Positions 6,724 to 14,121 are shown, counted from the stretch's first letter. The stretch is DNA of 14,121 bases from Planctomycetota bacterium (GCA_013151585.1 JAADHY010000141.1:1-14121), one strand, 5' to 3'. A program made the numbers and translations. Notes: generated from the letters alone by a model not told the origin.

Positions 6724-7182
6724 GGTTCTTCTCCCTCTCTCACGCAGGCGGCGAACTCCGGCAGCCGCGCACCGTGTTTCAAGAAACAAAGCATCGTTCA
6801 GGCTTGATCCCACGGAAACCAATTCTCCGTAGTGCATTGTTCCCTTCGTCCGCGCCCTTTTTCAAGAGCACATTTCGAGGGCATCGAAATCCATCTGAAG
6901 CGGAAAAGAGTGGGCGTGAGGCCACCTGTTTGTCTCCAGTTTGTTTTCCGCACCGCAGGCGGTGCACGTCTCCGGCCTCGTTCAACGCCGGGCACCCGTT
7001 CCGATTCGGCGGGTTTTATCGGTCATAACGGGAAAAGAATCTGTATCGATTGTGCCGATACTAGGAGTGGGACAGACCGGGGGGGTGTGGCGAGTCGCCG
7101 TGGGTTGAACCGTCGGTGGGCTCCCGCTGCGCGCCCGTTCGGGGACTTCGCTTCAAGGATTGCTCACGAGTTTTACCCACAA
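6724..7182. promoter_or_regulatory. Divergent intergenic region rich in inverted repeats
   Basis: The 459 bases between the divergent lipoprotein and porin genes hold four short perfect inverted repeats. These are TGTTTC with GAAACA, 2-base spacer (6775-6788); ATTTCGA with TCGAAAT, 5-base spacer (6872-6890); GCACCGC with GCGGTGC, 2-base spacer (6950-6965); and GTATCG with CGATAC, 7-base spacer (7043-7061). They have different sequences and none is followed by a T-tract, so they look more like operator sites or leader structures than terminators. No well-matched promoter is recognised, and no convincing gene lies inside. Confidence 0.4.
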
Positions 7183-8628
7183 ATGCGGCTTGGCGCAGTG
7201 CGAAAAGGGATTGAGGCCGTTGCCGTTTTCTTGGCCGTTCTTGGCGGAGGGGCGTGCCCCGGCGAGGCCAAGCCCGTTCCAGCCTCTTTAAGCTCAACCG
7301 AGACGAACCGACCCGGGGAGGGCCCTTTCGGCGACGGAGCAGCCCCGACAGTCCAGCAGGCCAGTCCGCCGGCTCACACCAATTCATCCGTTTTGCGGGC
7401 GTCATTTCCAGACGACCCTGATTCCGTCGTTGCTCCTGCGGTGTACACCGCTGACTTCGCTTTCGGTCAAGCGGGGCCAGCCAGTCCGTCCGGGACGATC
7501 GCGTGGGTCAAGGGAGACCACCGGATCATCCCGTACGGGATTCTTTGGGGCAGCGCTCGTTACGACACGTCCCGGGCGTCTCCCGGGCCGTACGTGCTTT
7601 GGGTGGCGTCCTCGGCCGACGAGGGCGAGCCGACGTTCGAAATCGATACGCGTCGGACACGGATCGGCCTTCAACTGGAAAGCCTCAATGTGTCCGCGTT
7701 CGGAGACGCGCAGCTTCGAGGGCGGGTCGAGATTGACTTTCACGGATCATTCGTCGTGGAAAACAAGCCCGGCGTATTGTTGCGGCACGCCTTCGGCGAG
7801 CTGGTCGGGGATCACTGGCGTCTGTTGGCTGGGCAGACGGACGACATCTTCTCGCCGCTGTTTCCGAACTCGCTAAACTATTCCGTGGGGTGGGCCGCTG
7901 GCAACATCGGCTACCGGCGCATGCAGATCCGCTGGGAACAAGAAATCGACTTTTCCGAGAACGTTGGCTGTTTGATTCAGGCGGCCATCGCTCAAAACAT
8001 CGTCAGCGATTTCCGCACGGCGCAAGGGGTCGAGCCGGAGTCGACCAGTTGGCCCATTCTGGAAGGGCGGGTAGCCTTCACGCTTGCCGACCTTTTCGCT
8101 CTCTCGCCCGACGCGCCCGCGGCGGTCATCGGCCTAGGCGGACACGTGGGACAGCAGGGCTTTGATTTCACGACGGCCGCCCCGCCGCCCCTGAACCTTC
8201 CGCCCGAAGACGACGCCCGTATCCTGACCTGGTCGTTCAACCTCGACGCGCAGATTCCTCTGACGGAACGCACCGGAGTTCGCGGCGAGTTCTTCTTCGG
8301 CGACGACCTCAGCACCTTCCTCGGCGGCATCCTCCAGGGCGTGGACCCGATCACCCGCCAGCCGATCCGGACCTATGGCGGCTGGGTCGAACTGTACCAC
8401 CACTGGACGCCGCGCTGGCATTCCTATTGCGGCTGGTCCGTCGATGATCCCCGAGCTAACTTTCCTGGAGCCCGCACCTACAACCAATACCTTTACGTGA
8501 ACGCGACTCACGACGTCACGTCTCACTTGAACCTCGGCTTCGAAATCCGTTGGTGGAAGACTCACTTCGCCGGAATGCCGCAAGGGGAAGCTGTGCATTT
8601 TGAGTTCGCCGGGGCCTACACGTTTTGA
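7183..8628 (+). CDS. Outer-membrane porin-like beta-barrel protein
   Basis: The 481-residue product has an N-terminal signal peptide (basic RLGAVRKG, hydrophobic 11-24, likely cut after GEA at about 27-29). A Pro/Ser/Thr-rich linker follows to about residue 75. The rest is a long run of alternating-hydrophobicity strands typical of a barrel. It includes 'IDTRRTRIGLQLES' and 'LRGRVEIDFHG' strands, then LLRHAFGELVGDHWRLLAGQ, a pattern shared with DcaP-like and related porins abundant in planctomycetes. It ends in Phe (GAYTF), the C-terminal aromatic residue used by the BAM complex to insert barrels. The predicted role is passive uptake of small solutes across the outer membrane; selectivity is unknown. 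The frame is open to 6832, but the ATG at 7183 is preferred because the signal peptide starts there. The ribosome site is weak. Confidence 0.75.
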   Translation: MRLGAVRKGIEAVAVFLAVLGGGACPGEAKPVPASLSSTETNRPGEGPFGDGAAPTVQQASPPAHTNSSVLRASFPDDPDSVVAPAVYTADFAFGQAGPASPSGTIAWVKGDHRIIPYGILWGSARYDTSRASPGPYVLWVASSADEGEPTFEIDTRRTRIGLQLESLNVSAFGDAQLRGRVEIDFHGSFVVENKPGVLLRHAFGELVGDHWRLLAGQTDDIFSPLFPNSLNYSVGWAAGNIGYRRMQIRWEQEIDFSENVGCLIQAAIAQNIVSDFRTAQGVEPESTSWPILEGRVAFTLADLFALSPDAPAAVIGLGGHVGQQGFDFTTAAPPPLNLPPEDDARILTWSFNLDAQIPLTERTGVRGEFFFGDDLSTFLGGILQGVDPITRQPIRTYGGWVELYHHWTPRWHSYCGWSVDDPRANFPGARTYNQYLYVNATHDVTSHLNLGFEIRWWKTHFAGMPQGEAVHFEFAGAYTF

Positions 8629-8655
8629 CAGACACCGTCGGAACGCAATTGCACG

Positions 8656-8685
8656 AAAAAAGGGACGCGTCCGGACACGCGTCCC
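8656..8685 (-). terminator. Intrinsic terminator of the DUF4954-like gene
   Basis: GGGACGCGT (8662-8670) pairs perfectly with ACGCGTCCC (8677-8685) around a 6-base loop. Six A residues (8656-8661) on the + strand give a U-tract on the minus strand. It lies about 120 bases past the minus-strand stop at 8805. The + side has no T-tract, so the convergent porin gene, ending at 8628, would not be terminated by it in the standard way. Confidence 0.85.
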
Positions 8686-8804
8686 CTTCAGTCGTTCATC
8701 CGCCGCTTGCTTCCGGACCGAGTCGCGCCACTATCCAACGGACGGCTGCGAGGTTTCTTTTCCCGCGTTTTCGGTCCGCAAAGTACTTGCCCGATCAAGA
8801 TCGC

Positions 8805-10724
8805 TCAGGAGAGCCGGCTGATCAACGCATTGATCTGTTCAATCTGCTCGGCCGTGGCCGCGTACGTCTTTTTGACAAAGCTGTCTTCCGACGCGGGCGT
8901 GTGAACGATGTTGTAGTCCTCGATGATCTTCGCCCCGCGGCGATCGTCTTTGGCTTTCGATTCTTCCACGTCCTTGGCGATCTTTTGCAGCATGTCCGGC
9001 AGTTCCTGGAGGGCCGCCCGGACGTCACTGACGCCGAGCTCCTCGGTCAGCAGCCGCCGCTGCGATTCCCACACCTCGTCCTCGGACGCCTTGTCCAGCA
9101 CCTCGGCCACCGAGCCCTCCGCTTGGCCATCCAGCAACGCCTTGACGCGGTTCATGAGTGCCATCAGAGCGTAGTAGCGGAGGTAGAAGCGGTAGGCATC
9201 GATCGCCGGCTGACGGACGGCCTCTCTCATGTAGTTCTTGCCCAGTCCGGGGATGTCCCGGTCTGTGTAGACAGGCTTCGTTTCTTTCACCGCTTCCAGC
9301 CGGCGGCAGGCATCCAGCATCAACTCGACCGTGTCCGGCCGGAAAACGCTGAAGTTGAACTTCGTCCGCCGGGCCTTGTTCCGGGCCTCGTACTTCCCTT
9401 CGTTCCGTTTCAGCGTATAGATGTTGTTGCTGAGCACCCAGCCGGGGATGATCTCGTTGTACGCGGGCGAGATTCCATCGATCACTTCCGCCGGGCTGTT
9501 GATCAGCGAGAAGGGGAAGGTGACTCGCTGCGGTAACGTCGTTACGCCACTGGCCAGGATCGAGTACGGGGCCTTGCTGAAGTCGGCCGGGAACTTGACG
9601 TTCACACCCAGCCCCAAGAACAGCCCCTCGCCGGGCCACAGTTCCTGGTCGGGGGCCTTCGAGGTGTGGTTCGAGCCGACGTTGGCTCCGTAGCCGATAT
9701 TCCCCTTTCCCTCAGGCCAATAGGCGGCGATCAGCAGAGCCTGGTGGTGGAAACCGACAAATGGCCCCAGCAAGCAGGCCGTGGCTTCGCCTTCAGCGAT
9801 TCCCGTATTCGGACCGACGATGCAGGCGGTCACCTTGCCATGCCGCTCGGCGTGGGAGTGCTCGGTCATGACCGACCGATCGATGATCGCCATACTGGCC
9901 GCTTCGCAGCCCCATTGCAGAACCGAATCGGTGACGCAGGCTCCACTCAAGACTTCAGCCGGCTCGTCCGGTTCGCTGAGCAGCGTGGAGTTGGCCACCA
10001 CGGTCGCTCCGTCGATCTTCGCGCCGGCGCCGATGAAGCTGTTGCGAACCTGCGCGGTATCACGGATCAGAGCCTTCTGGCAGATGATGCCTCGGTCGCA
10101 CGTCGCTCGTTCGGCGTACTGTTTCACGGCCGCCTGATAGGCCTCGAGCTGCTCCGGCGCAGCCCGCAGCCGGGCGACCTCCGCGGCGACTTCGACATCC
10201 AGTTCGGCAAAGACGGCCACCTCCCGGCCGCCAGTTTCGATGCCGACTTCCAGCTCCTGGCCGTTGCCGAACTGCGTCTGACCATCGCAAATGACCGAGC
10301 CGCAGTTGATCAAAACCGCCTCTGGGCCGACGACATACTTCGCCAACAGCCGGACGTCCTGGATCAGCGCCTCGTTGCCGACGACAGCATCGACCAGCGT
10401 GCTGTTGACGATTCCGGTCGGCAGTTCGGCGCCGCCCACGGAGCATTGACCGGCGAAGGCTCCCAGCACCACGTCTCCGTGAAAGCGGGACCGACACACG
10501 CGCGCCGGGTCGAAACCGTCCGCTACTCGGACCTTCGACCAATCATCGCACACGTTCCCTTGCCGCTCGAGCTGTTCGATTTCGGCATCGGTCAACGGGC
10601 GGACAGATGCCCCTCCCAACGCGACCTGAACGCCGCCGTCTTGCCGGACCGATTCGACGGTGCGGATCAGCACCGATTCAGCCATTGCTTCCGAAACCCT
10701 TTCAGCCACGCTGCCTGTCGCCAT
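8805..10724 (-). CDS. DUF4954-like left-handed beta-helix protein
   Basis: The 639-residue product matches what I remember of the DUF4954 family, known from Bacteroidota and planctomycetes. It has an N-terminal 'LTDAEIEQLERQGN..DDWSKV' segment (44-65) and then hexapeptide-like repeats of the left-handed beta-helix type (about 70-150 and 215-320). The central block contains HHQALLIAAYWPEGKGNIGY (326-345) and ANVGSNHTS (347-355); 'LPFSLINSP'-like sequence (403-411) follows. The C-terminal third is helical (about 460-639) and charged. The helix fold suggests relation to sugar or acyl transferases, but no reaction is known and I name none. No signal peptide is seen, so it is probably cytoplasmic. 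The ATG at 10724 is chosen because GAGGGAG lies 7 bases upstream; the frame is open to 10976. It stands alone between its terminator and a long gap. Confidence 0.78.
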   Translation of the reverse strand: MATGSVAERVSEAMAESVLIRTVESVRQDGGVQVALGGASVRPLTDAEIEQLERQGNVCDDWSKVRVADGFDPARVCRSRFHGDVVLGAFAGQCSVGGAELPTGIVNSTLVDAVVGNEALIQDVRLLAKYVVGPEAVLINCGSVICDGQTQFGNGQELEVGIETGGREVAVFAELDVEVAAEVARLRAAPEQLEAYQAAVKQYAERATCDRGIICQKALIRDTAQVRNSFIGAGAKIDGATVVANSTLLSEPDEPAEVLSGACVTDSVLQWGCEAASMAIIDRSVMTEHSHAERHGKVTACIVGPNTGIAEGEATACLLGPFVGFHHQALLIAAYWPEGKGNIGYGANVGSNHTSKAPDQELWPGEGLFLGLGVNVKFPADFSKAPYSILASGVTTLPQRVTFPFSLINSPAEVIDGISPAYNEIIPGWVLSNNIYTLKRNEGKYEARNKARRTKFNFSVFRPDTVELMLDACRRLEAVKETKPVYTDRDIPGLGKNYMREAVRQPAIDAYRFYLRYYALMALMNRVKALLDGQAEGSVAEVLDKASEDEVWESQRRLLTEELGVSDVRAALQELPDMLQKIAKDVEESKAKDDRRGAKIIEDYNIVHTPASEDSFVKKTYAATAEQIEQINALISRLS

Positions 10725-11082
10725 AATGTGCTCCCTCGGTTCGAAAAGTTCTGGAAACGGCTTTTCGTACACCCCAATGGGGAAATTGTTTCGTAACTTG
10801 TTGCGATACAATGATTTAACTGATGGCACGTCGGCGGAGCCCTCGCGATCACACGGGCACCGGAAGGACCGCTGGCGCGGCCCGACCGGCCTCGGCAGCG
10901 ACGGCGCGTTGCCTCCGCCCGTACCGACTCCGCTGCAATCCCAGAGCGCTGATGGAAAGTGGCGTGTAACATACACGGGCCGTTTGGTTTGCTCAAGCTA
11001 GCGCAGCATCGTGAAGTCAAGGTGTGAGCTCTCGAAAACGAAGCGGCCGTGTCGGTCTGGAGCGGGGACGCCCGAGCCAGTG

Positions 11083-11111
11083 TTTCCGCCCGAAAGGCTC
11101 CCCGCTATACT
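11083..11111 (+). promoter_or_regulatory. Candidate promoter for the 177-residue protein gene
   Basis: TATACT (11106-11111) matches the -10 consensus at 5 of 6 positions and lies 17 bases after TTTCCG (11083-11088), a poor -35. Transcription would start near 11118 and leave a leader of about 180 bases before the ATG at 11298. Confidence 0.35.
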
Positions 11112-11177
11112 TCCTCTGGGAGACGACCTGTGCTCGTTGAATGGGCTCCGAGGCTCCCTTACCGTGACGACTTTGTT

Positions 11178-11199
11178 TTCGTCAGGTCTTCGTCAGGTC
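11178..11199 (+). repeat. Perfect tandem duplication of 11 bp
   Basis: TTCGTCAGGTC occurs twice head to tail (11178-11188 and 11189-11199), in the leader of the 177-residue protein gene. It could be a recent slippage event or a doubled protein binding site. Two copies are too few to call a functional array. Confidence 0.7.
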
Positions 11200-11297
11200 C
11201 ACAGGACCGAGCAGCGTGTGGTCAGCGCGCTGCCGTGTCGGTCATCCTCGATCGAGGAAAAACTCTCCATCACTCCGTTTTGCGAGACATCCCAACT

Positions 11298-11831
11298 ATG
11301 TCGCTCGATCCGTTTGATGATGAACGGAGAATTCGCGAGGCCTGGGACGCCGTTCAAATCGTGCGGCCGGTTCACTATACGCTTTTTACGTTCGGCGAGA
11401 GCGTTTTGTCCTACTACTTGGTGTGCGAACGATCGGCCCCGAAACAGACCGTCTCGATCCGCCAAGGAGACATCCGAATCACCCGGCCATTAATCATCAC
11501 TCCGGAATCGGGCCATCCGGTGTTCGACAATTTTTTCCTCGGTGATGAGGGTGAGGCGATCGTCGACTTTCTGCTCGAACGCACGGCCGCCTTCTCGAAT
11601 CTCAGGCTCGCCAACGAAAGCGGACCGGAACGCATCGTCACTGACAGTCTGGAAGAGGCTGTCTCGAAATTGAATCAGCAGCTCGACGCCGAAGAGGAAG
11701 ATCGCGTGGCCATTCTGACGGCTCCAGAACACCTGGCAAGCGTCGCTTTGATCAAGTACGCCACCGAGCGCATTCTGGCCAGCGCTCCGGGAAACATCCA
11801 AGAACTGCGCGAACGGGGGTTCTTGCCGTAA
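11298..11831 (+). CDS. Conserved-looking protein of unknown function
   Basis: I do not recognise this 177-residue protein. It has no signal peptide or membrane segment and should be cytoplasmic. It begins DPFDDERRIREAWDAVQ, continues with a strand-rich segment (about 23-65, with VHYTLFTFGES and YYLVCE), then 'RITRPLIITPESG' (60-72). A helical, acidic C-terminal half (about 83-177) contains DAEEED at 130-135. Gly, Asp and Glu are common, but no catalytic motif is evident. The frame is open to 11049; the ATG at 11298 is chosen because the well-behaved acidic protein sequence starts there, although no good ribosome site precedes it. It is convergent with the HAD phosphatase gene, 60 bases away. 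Confidence 0.7.
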   Translation: MSLDPFDDERRIREAWDAVQIVRPVHYTLFTFGESVLSYYLVCERSAPKQTVSIRQGDIRITRPLIITPESGHPVFDNFFLGDEGEAIVDFLLERTAAFSNLRLANESGPERIVTDSLEEAVSKLNQQLDAEEEDRVAILTAPEHLASVALIKYATERILASAPGNIQELRERGFLP

Positions 11832-11837
11832 CGGCCT

Positions 11838-11873
11838 TTCGCAGTCGAGCCTCGCCGCCGCGGCATCTGCGAA
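11838..11873. other. Hairpin between convergent genes
   Basis: TTCGCAG (11838-11844) pairs with CTGCGAA (11867-11873) across a GC-rich 22-base loop, exactly between the stops of the two convergent genes. There is no T-tract on either strand, so it may be a weak or Rho-assisted end for both transcripts rather than a standard intrinsic terminator. Confidence 0.35.
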
Positions 11874-11891
11874 CCGGGCGTTTGGGTCGGA

Positions 11892-12581
11892 TCAGACCGA
11901 TCGGTCGAATTCGCTCCGATCGAGCAAGTTCAGCAGTTCGGACGGCCGGTCAATCAAGACTTCGGCGCCGGCTTGCCGAAGCTCTTCTGCCGAACGGTAG
12001 CCCCAGAGCGCTCCGACGGGAAACATTCCCGCCGCCCGCGCCGTCTGCATGTCGACGGCCGTGTCGCCCAAGTACAGAATCTGTTCGGGCGGCAAACCCA
12101 TCTCCGCCGCCGCCTCATGCGCTCCGGCCGGATCGGGTTTCCGCGGCACGTCGTCCCTCTGGCCGAGCACGGTTTCGAAACGCCATCGACTCAGGTAAGC
12201 GGCGACGCAATCGCGCGTGTGCTTATGAGGCTTGTTGGAGAGCACGGCCAGCTTCAACCCTCGACGGGTCAACGCATCGAGCAGCTCCGGTATGCCGGGA
12301 TACGGCTTCGTGTGAACGTTCCAACATTCTGCGTAGGCTCGACGGAACCCATCGGCGCATTGCTGGATCAGTTCCGGATCCTGCCGATCGGGCGGCAAAG
12401 CCCGTTGAAACAGCACGTTGACTCCGTCGCCGATCATCAGCCGGTAGGCGTCGACCGGATGGGGCGGGCAACTGTATTGCCGAAGCACCGAGTTGGCGGC
12501 GTCTGCGATATCATGCAAGGTGTCCAACAGCGTGCCGTCGAGGTCGAAACAGACGCCGCGGACCATTTGAGGCGTTGTCAT
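11892..12581 (-). CDS. gph: HAD hydrolase, phosphoglycolate phosphatase-like
   Basis: The 229-residue cytoplasmic protein carries all four HAD motifs. Motif I is FDLDGT (12-17) with nucleophile Asp13 and acid/base Asp15. Motif II is LSNKP (114-118). Motif III is KPDP (148-151). Motif IV is GDTAVD (172-177). A helical C1-type cap lies between motifs I and II (about 22-90). The layout and length match Gph, which dephosphorylates 2-phosphoglycolate formed by DNA repair of 3'-phosphoglycolate ends or by RuBisCO oxygenation. Related HAD enzymes (pyrophosphatase PpaX, beta-phosphoglucomutase-like) share these motifs, so the substrate is not certain. The first ATG (12581) lacks a clear ribosome site; an ATG five codons later is an alternative. 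A tandem -10 promoter region lies upstream, and recG is divergent from it. Confidence 0.82.
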   Translation of the reverse strand: MTTPQMVRGVCFDLDGTLLDTLHDIADAANSVLRQYSCPPHPVDAYRLMIGDGVNVLFQRALPPDRQDPELIQQCADGFRRAYAECWNVHTKPYPGIPELLDALTRRGLKLAVLSNKPHKHTRDCVAAYLSRWRFETVLGQRDDVPRKPDPAGAHEAAAEMGLPPEQILYLGDTAVDMQTARAAGMFPVGALWGYRSAEELRQAGAEVLIDRPSELLNLLDRSEFDRSV

Positions 12582-12641
12582 TGAGTTTGCTTTCGCTCAG
12601 CTCTGACCGGTGGCCTTGTCGGGACCGTGTTTCGGGGTCAA

Positions 12642-12684
12642 ATTGTAGGGGACCAATTGTAGGGAGCGCCCGGCTGGAAACCAA
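12642..12684 (-). promoter_or_regulatory. Candidate gph promoter with duplicated -10 box
   Basis: On the minus strand TACAAT (5 of 6 to TATAAT) occurs twice, at 12656-12661 and 12642-12647. Each lies inside a copy of the 10-bp direct repeat AATTGTAGGG (+ strand 12641-12650 and 12655-12664), 14 bases apart. TTGGTT (+ strand AACCAA, 12679-12684) lies exactly 17 bases before the distal box. The proximal box would start about 55 bases before the gph ATG. Confidence 0.45.
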
Positions 12685-12795
12685 CGACTGCCGGGGTGAA
12701 AGGAGACCGGGAGAAAAAAGCTCATTTGGGCGTCCGGCTGGCTGCTGCACGGCCCCGATTCGGGACGGGCGACATCGCGCCATGAGCGTTTCACC

Positions 12796-14121
12796 ATGAA
12801 CGAAGACCCTCTTCAAACCGCTGTACAATTCGTTCCCGGCGTCGGACCAGCTCGGGCCGAGTTGCTGGCGCGGCTCGGTATTCGGACTGTCGAGGATGTT
12901 CTGTGGTATTTGCCACGCGATGTTTTGGACCTGAGCAAACTCCGGCAGCCGCGCGAGCTGGAGCCCGACCGTGTGCAGACGGTACGCGGCGTGGTGGTGG
13001 ATCGAGACATTCGCGAGCTGACCGGAGGTCGGAGCTTAACGGCCGTCTTGATCGACTGCGAGGGCCAGTTCGTTCGTGGCACGTGGTTCAATCAGCCGTG
13101 GATGTTCAAGAAATTCCGGCAGGGGGACGTGGTCCTCTTTTCGGGCAAGCCGAAACGGCATGCGGGGCGGTGGGAATTTAACAACCCGCACGTGCAGTGG
13201 ATCGGGCAGGACGAATCCGAGCCGATGCAGGTCTTACCGCGATATGGTCTGACCGAGGGGCTCCGGATGCACGACCTGCGCCGGATTACCCGGGGGGCGG
13301 TCGAGCGGTTCGGTCAGTTCGTGGTGGATTGTCTTCCGGCTGAGTTTCGACGCCAGTTCCGGCTTCCGCATCTGCGGGAAGCGATCCGAGCGGTGCATTG
13401 CCCGACGAGCTTGGAGGAGTATCGTCGCGGCCGGCATCGGATCGTCTTTGACGACCTGCTGGAGTTTCAGCTTGGACTCGCGATGCGCCGCCGCGCGTGG
13501 AAGCGGGACAAGGTCGCGCCGGTGCTGACGACGACGGCCAAGATCGATGCCCGCATCCGCCGGCTCTTTCCGTTCGAATTCACGCCGGGCCAGAACCAGG
13601 CGGTCGAGGAGATCACTCGGGACTTGGCGTCCGGCCAAGCCATGCACCGGCTGCTCCAGGCCGAGGTCGGCGCGGGCAAGACGGCCGTGGCCCTCTATGC
13701 CATGCTGGTCGCTGTGGCGGCGGGCTATCAGGCCACGCTGATGGCGCCGACCGAAGTCCTGGCCAGCCAGCACTGGCAGACCCTCGAACGCTTGTTGGCT
13801 TACAGCCGAGTCAATCGGCTGCTCCTGACCGGGTCGCTTACGCCGGCTCGTCGGCGCGAGGCGCTGGAGGCGATTCGCACCGGCGAGGTTCAGCTAGTGG
13901 TCGGCACGCATGCGGTCATCCAGCAGGACGTGGTCTTTCACAAGTTGGGGCTGGCCGTCATCGATGAACAGCACAAGTTCGGGGTTGCCCAGCGGGCCCA
14001 TTTCTCGCGAGAGAACCAGTCACCGCACGTGCTCGTGATGACCGCCACGCCGATCCCGCGCAGTCTCTGTCTCACGCAGTTCGGCGACTTGGATATCACG
14101 CGTATCACCGACTTACCGCCC
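12796..14121 (+). CDS. recG: ATP-dependent DNA helicase RecG (3' partial)
   Basis: RecG is a superfamily 2 helicase that regresses stalled replication forks and processes Holliday junctions. The visible 442 residues start with the wedge-domain entry 'VQFVPGVGPARAELLARLGI' followed by WYLPRD, typical of RecG. The OB-like wedge region runs to about residue 160. The helicase domain shows LLQAEVGAGKT (Walker A, Lys295), APTEVLASQH (motif Ia), VIDEQHKFGVAQR (the DEQH box, Asp390) and MTATPIPRSL (motif III, from 415). The usual Walker A lead-in is GDVGSGKT; here it is AEVGAGKT, which keeps the essential GKT. The gene continues past the window. No Shine-Dalgarno precedes the ATG; a five-codon frame (12782-12799) ends in a TGA that overlaps this ATG. 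It is divergent from gph. Confidence 0.95.
   Translation, partial: MNEDPLQTAVQFVPGVGPARAELLARLGIRTVEDVLWYLPRDVLDLSKLRQPRELEPDRVQTVRGVVVDRDIRELTGGRSLTAVLIDCEGQFVRGTWFNQPWMFKKFRQGDVVLFSGKPKRHAGRWEFNNPHVQWIGQDESEPMQVLPRYGLTEGLRMHDLRRITRGAVERFGQFVVDCLPAEFRRQFRLPHLREAIRAVHCPTSLEEYRRGRHRIVFDDLLEFQLGLAMRRRAWKRDKVAPVLTTTAKIDARIRRLFPFEFTPGQNQAVEEITRDLASGQAMHRLLQAEVGAGKTAVALYAMLVAVAAGYQATLMAPTEVLASQHWQTLERLLAYSRVNRLLLTGSLTPARRREALEAIRTGEVQLVVGTHAVIQQDVVFHKLGLAVIDEQHKFGVAQRAHFSRENQSPHVLVMTATPIPRSLCLTQFGDLDITRITDLPP

Larger units (their letters stand above)
10725..11297. other. Long divergent gene-free region
   Basis: This 573-base stretch separates the DUF4954-like gene from the 177-residue protein gene. 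On the + strand it holds a TACAAT box (10807-10812) behind TTGTTT (10786-10791) at a short 15-base spacing, and a second promoter-like pair at 11083-11111. A perfect tandem 11-bp duplication, TTCGTCAGGTC, lies at 11178-11199. The short open frame 10823-10969 (48 codons, Arg-rich) has no recognisable family. I see no RNA gene. Confidence 0.5.

Noticed and set aside
8625..9536. 303-codon + strand frame opposite the DUF4954-like gene
   Set aside because: It is antisense to a gene with clear repeats, ribosome site and terminator, and is Arg/His/Val-rich without a family.
9666..10796. 376-codon + strand frame opposite the DUF4954-like gene
   Set aside because: It is the antisense shadow of the same gene, rich in Arg, Asp and His, without a family or ribosome site.
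10823..10969. 48-codon Arg-rich open frame starting about 10 bases after a TACAAT box
   Set aside because: The position would suit a near-leaderless start, but the -35 spacing is short, the composition is that of random GC-rich sequence, and nothing else supports it.

Overview
The window looks like ordinary chromosome from a GC-rich bacterium, most likely a planctomycete (Pirellulales-like). The reasons are a PQQ-type beta-propeller gene, a DUF4954-type protein, a porin of the kind common in that phylum, several small exported proteins with no recognisable family, and many starts with weak or no Shine-Dalgarno. This is an inference from gene content; no rRNA or other marker is present. I see no tRNA, rRNA, CRISPR array, insertion sequence, phage gene or recognised defence locus.

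Layout from left to right. (1) 3-1070 (+): 3' part of a beta-propeller protein whose start lies outside the window. (2) 1154-1270 (+): a promoter-like pair followed about 85 bases later by a strong intrinsic terminator with a C-rich apical loop, which reads like a small RNA gene. (3) 1319-3413 (-): glgC (ADP-glucose pyrophosphorylase) preceded by a MocA-like nucleotidyltransferase. (4) 3879-5334 (+): a DedA membrane protein and a two-helix membrane protein of unknown function. (5) 5427-6723 (-): a small secreted protein and a lipoprotein, both unrecognised. (6) 7183-8628 (+): an outer-membrane porin-like beta-barrel, divergent from the lipoprotein across a 459-base region holding four inverted repeats. 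(7) 8805-10724 (-): a large DUF4954-like left-handed beta-helix protein with its own intrinsic terminator. (8) 11298-11831 (+): a 177-residue protein of unknown function behind a 573-base gene-free region. (9) 11892-12581 (-): a phosphoglycolate phosphatase-like HAD hydrolase. (10) 12796-14121 (+): 5' part of recG, running off the end.

The genes mostly stand alone or in pairs and alternate in strand, so there is no single pathway. The functional themes are glycogen synthesis (glgC), the cell envelope (DedA, porin, lipoprotein, secreted protein, two-helix membrane protein), metabolite repair or salvage (the HAD phosphatase) and replication-fork repair (recG). The signals most worth following are the candidate C-rich small RNA beside glgC, the repeat-rich divergent region upstream of the porin, the DUF4954-like protein of unknown function, and the duplicated -10 element in front of the HAD phosphatase. 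Nothing here amounts to a clearly new multi-gene system.
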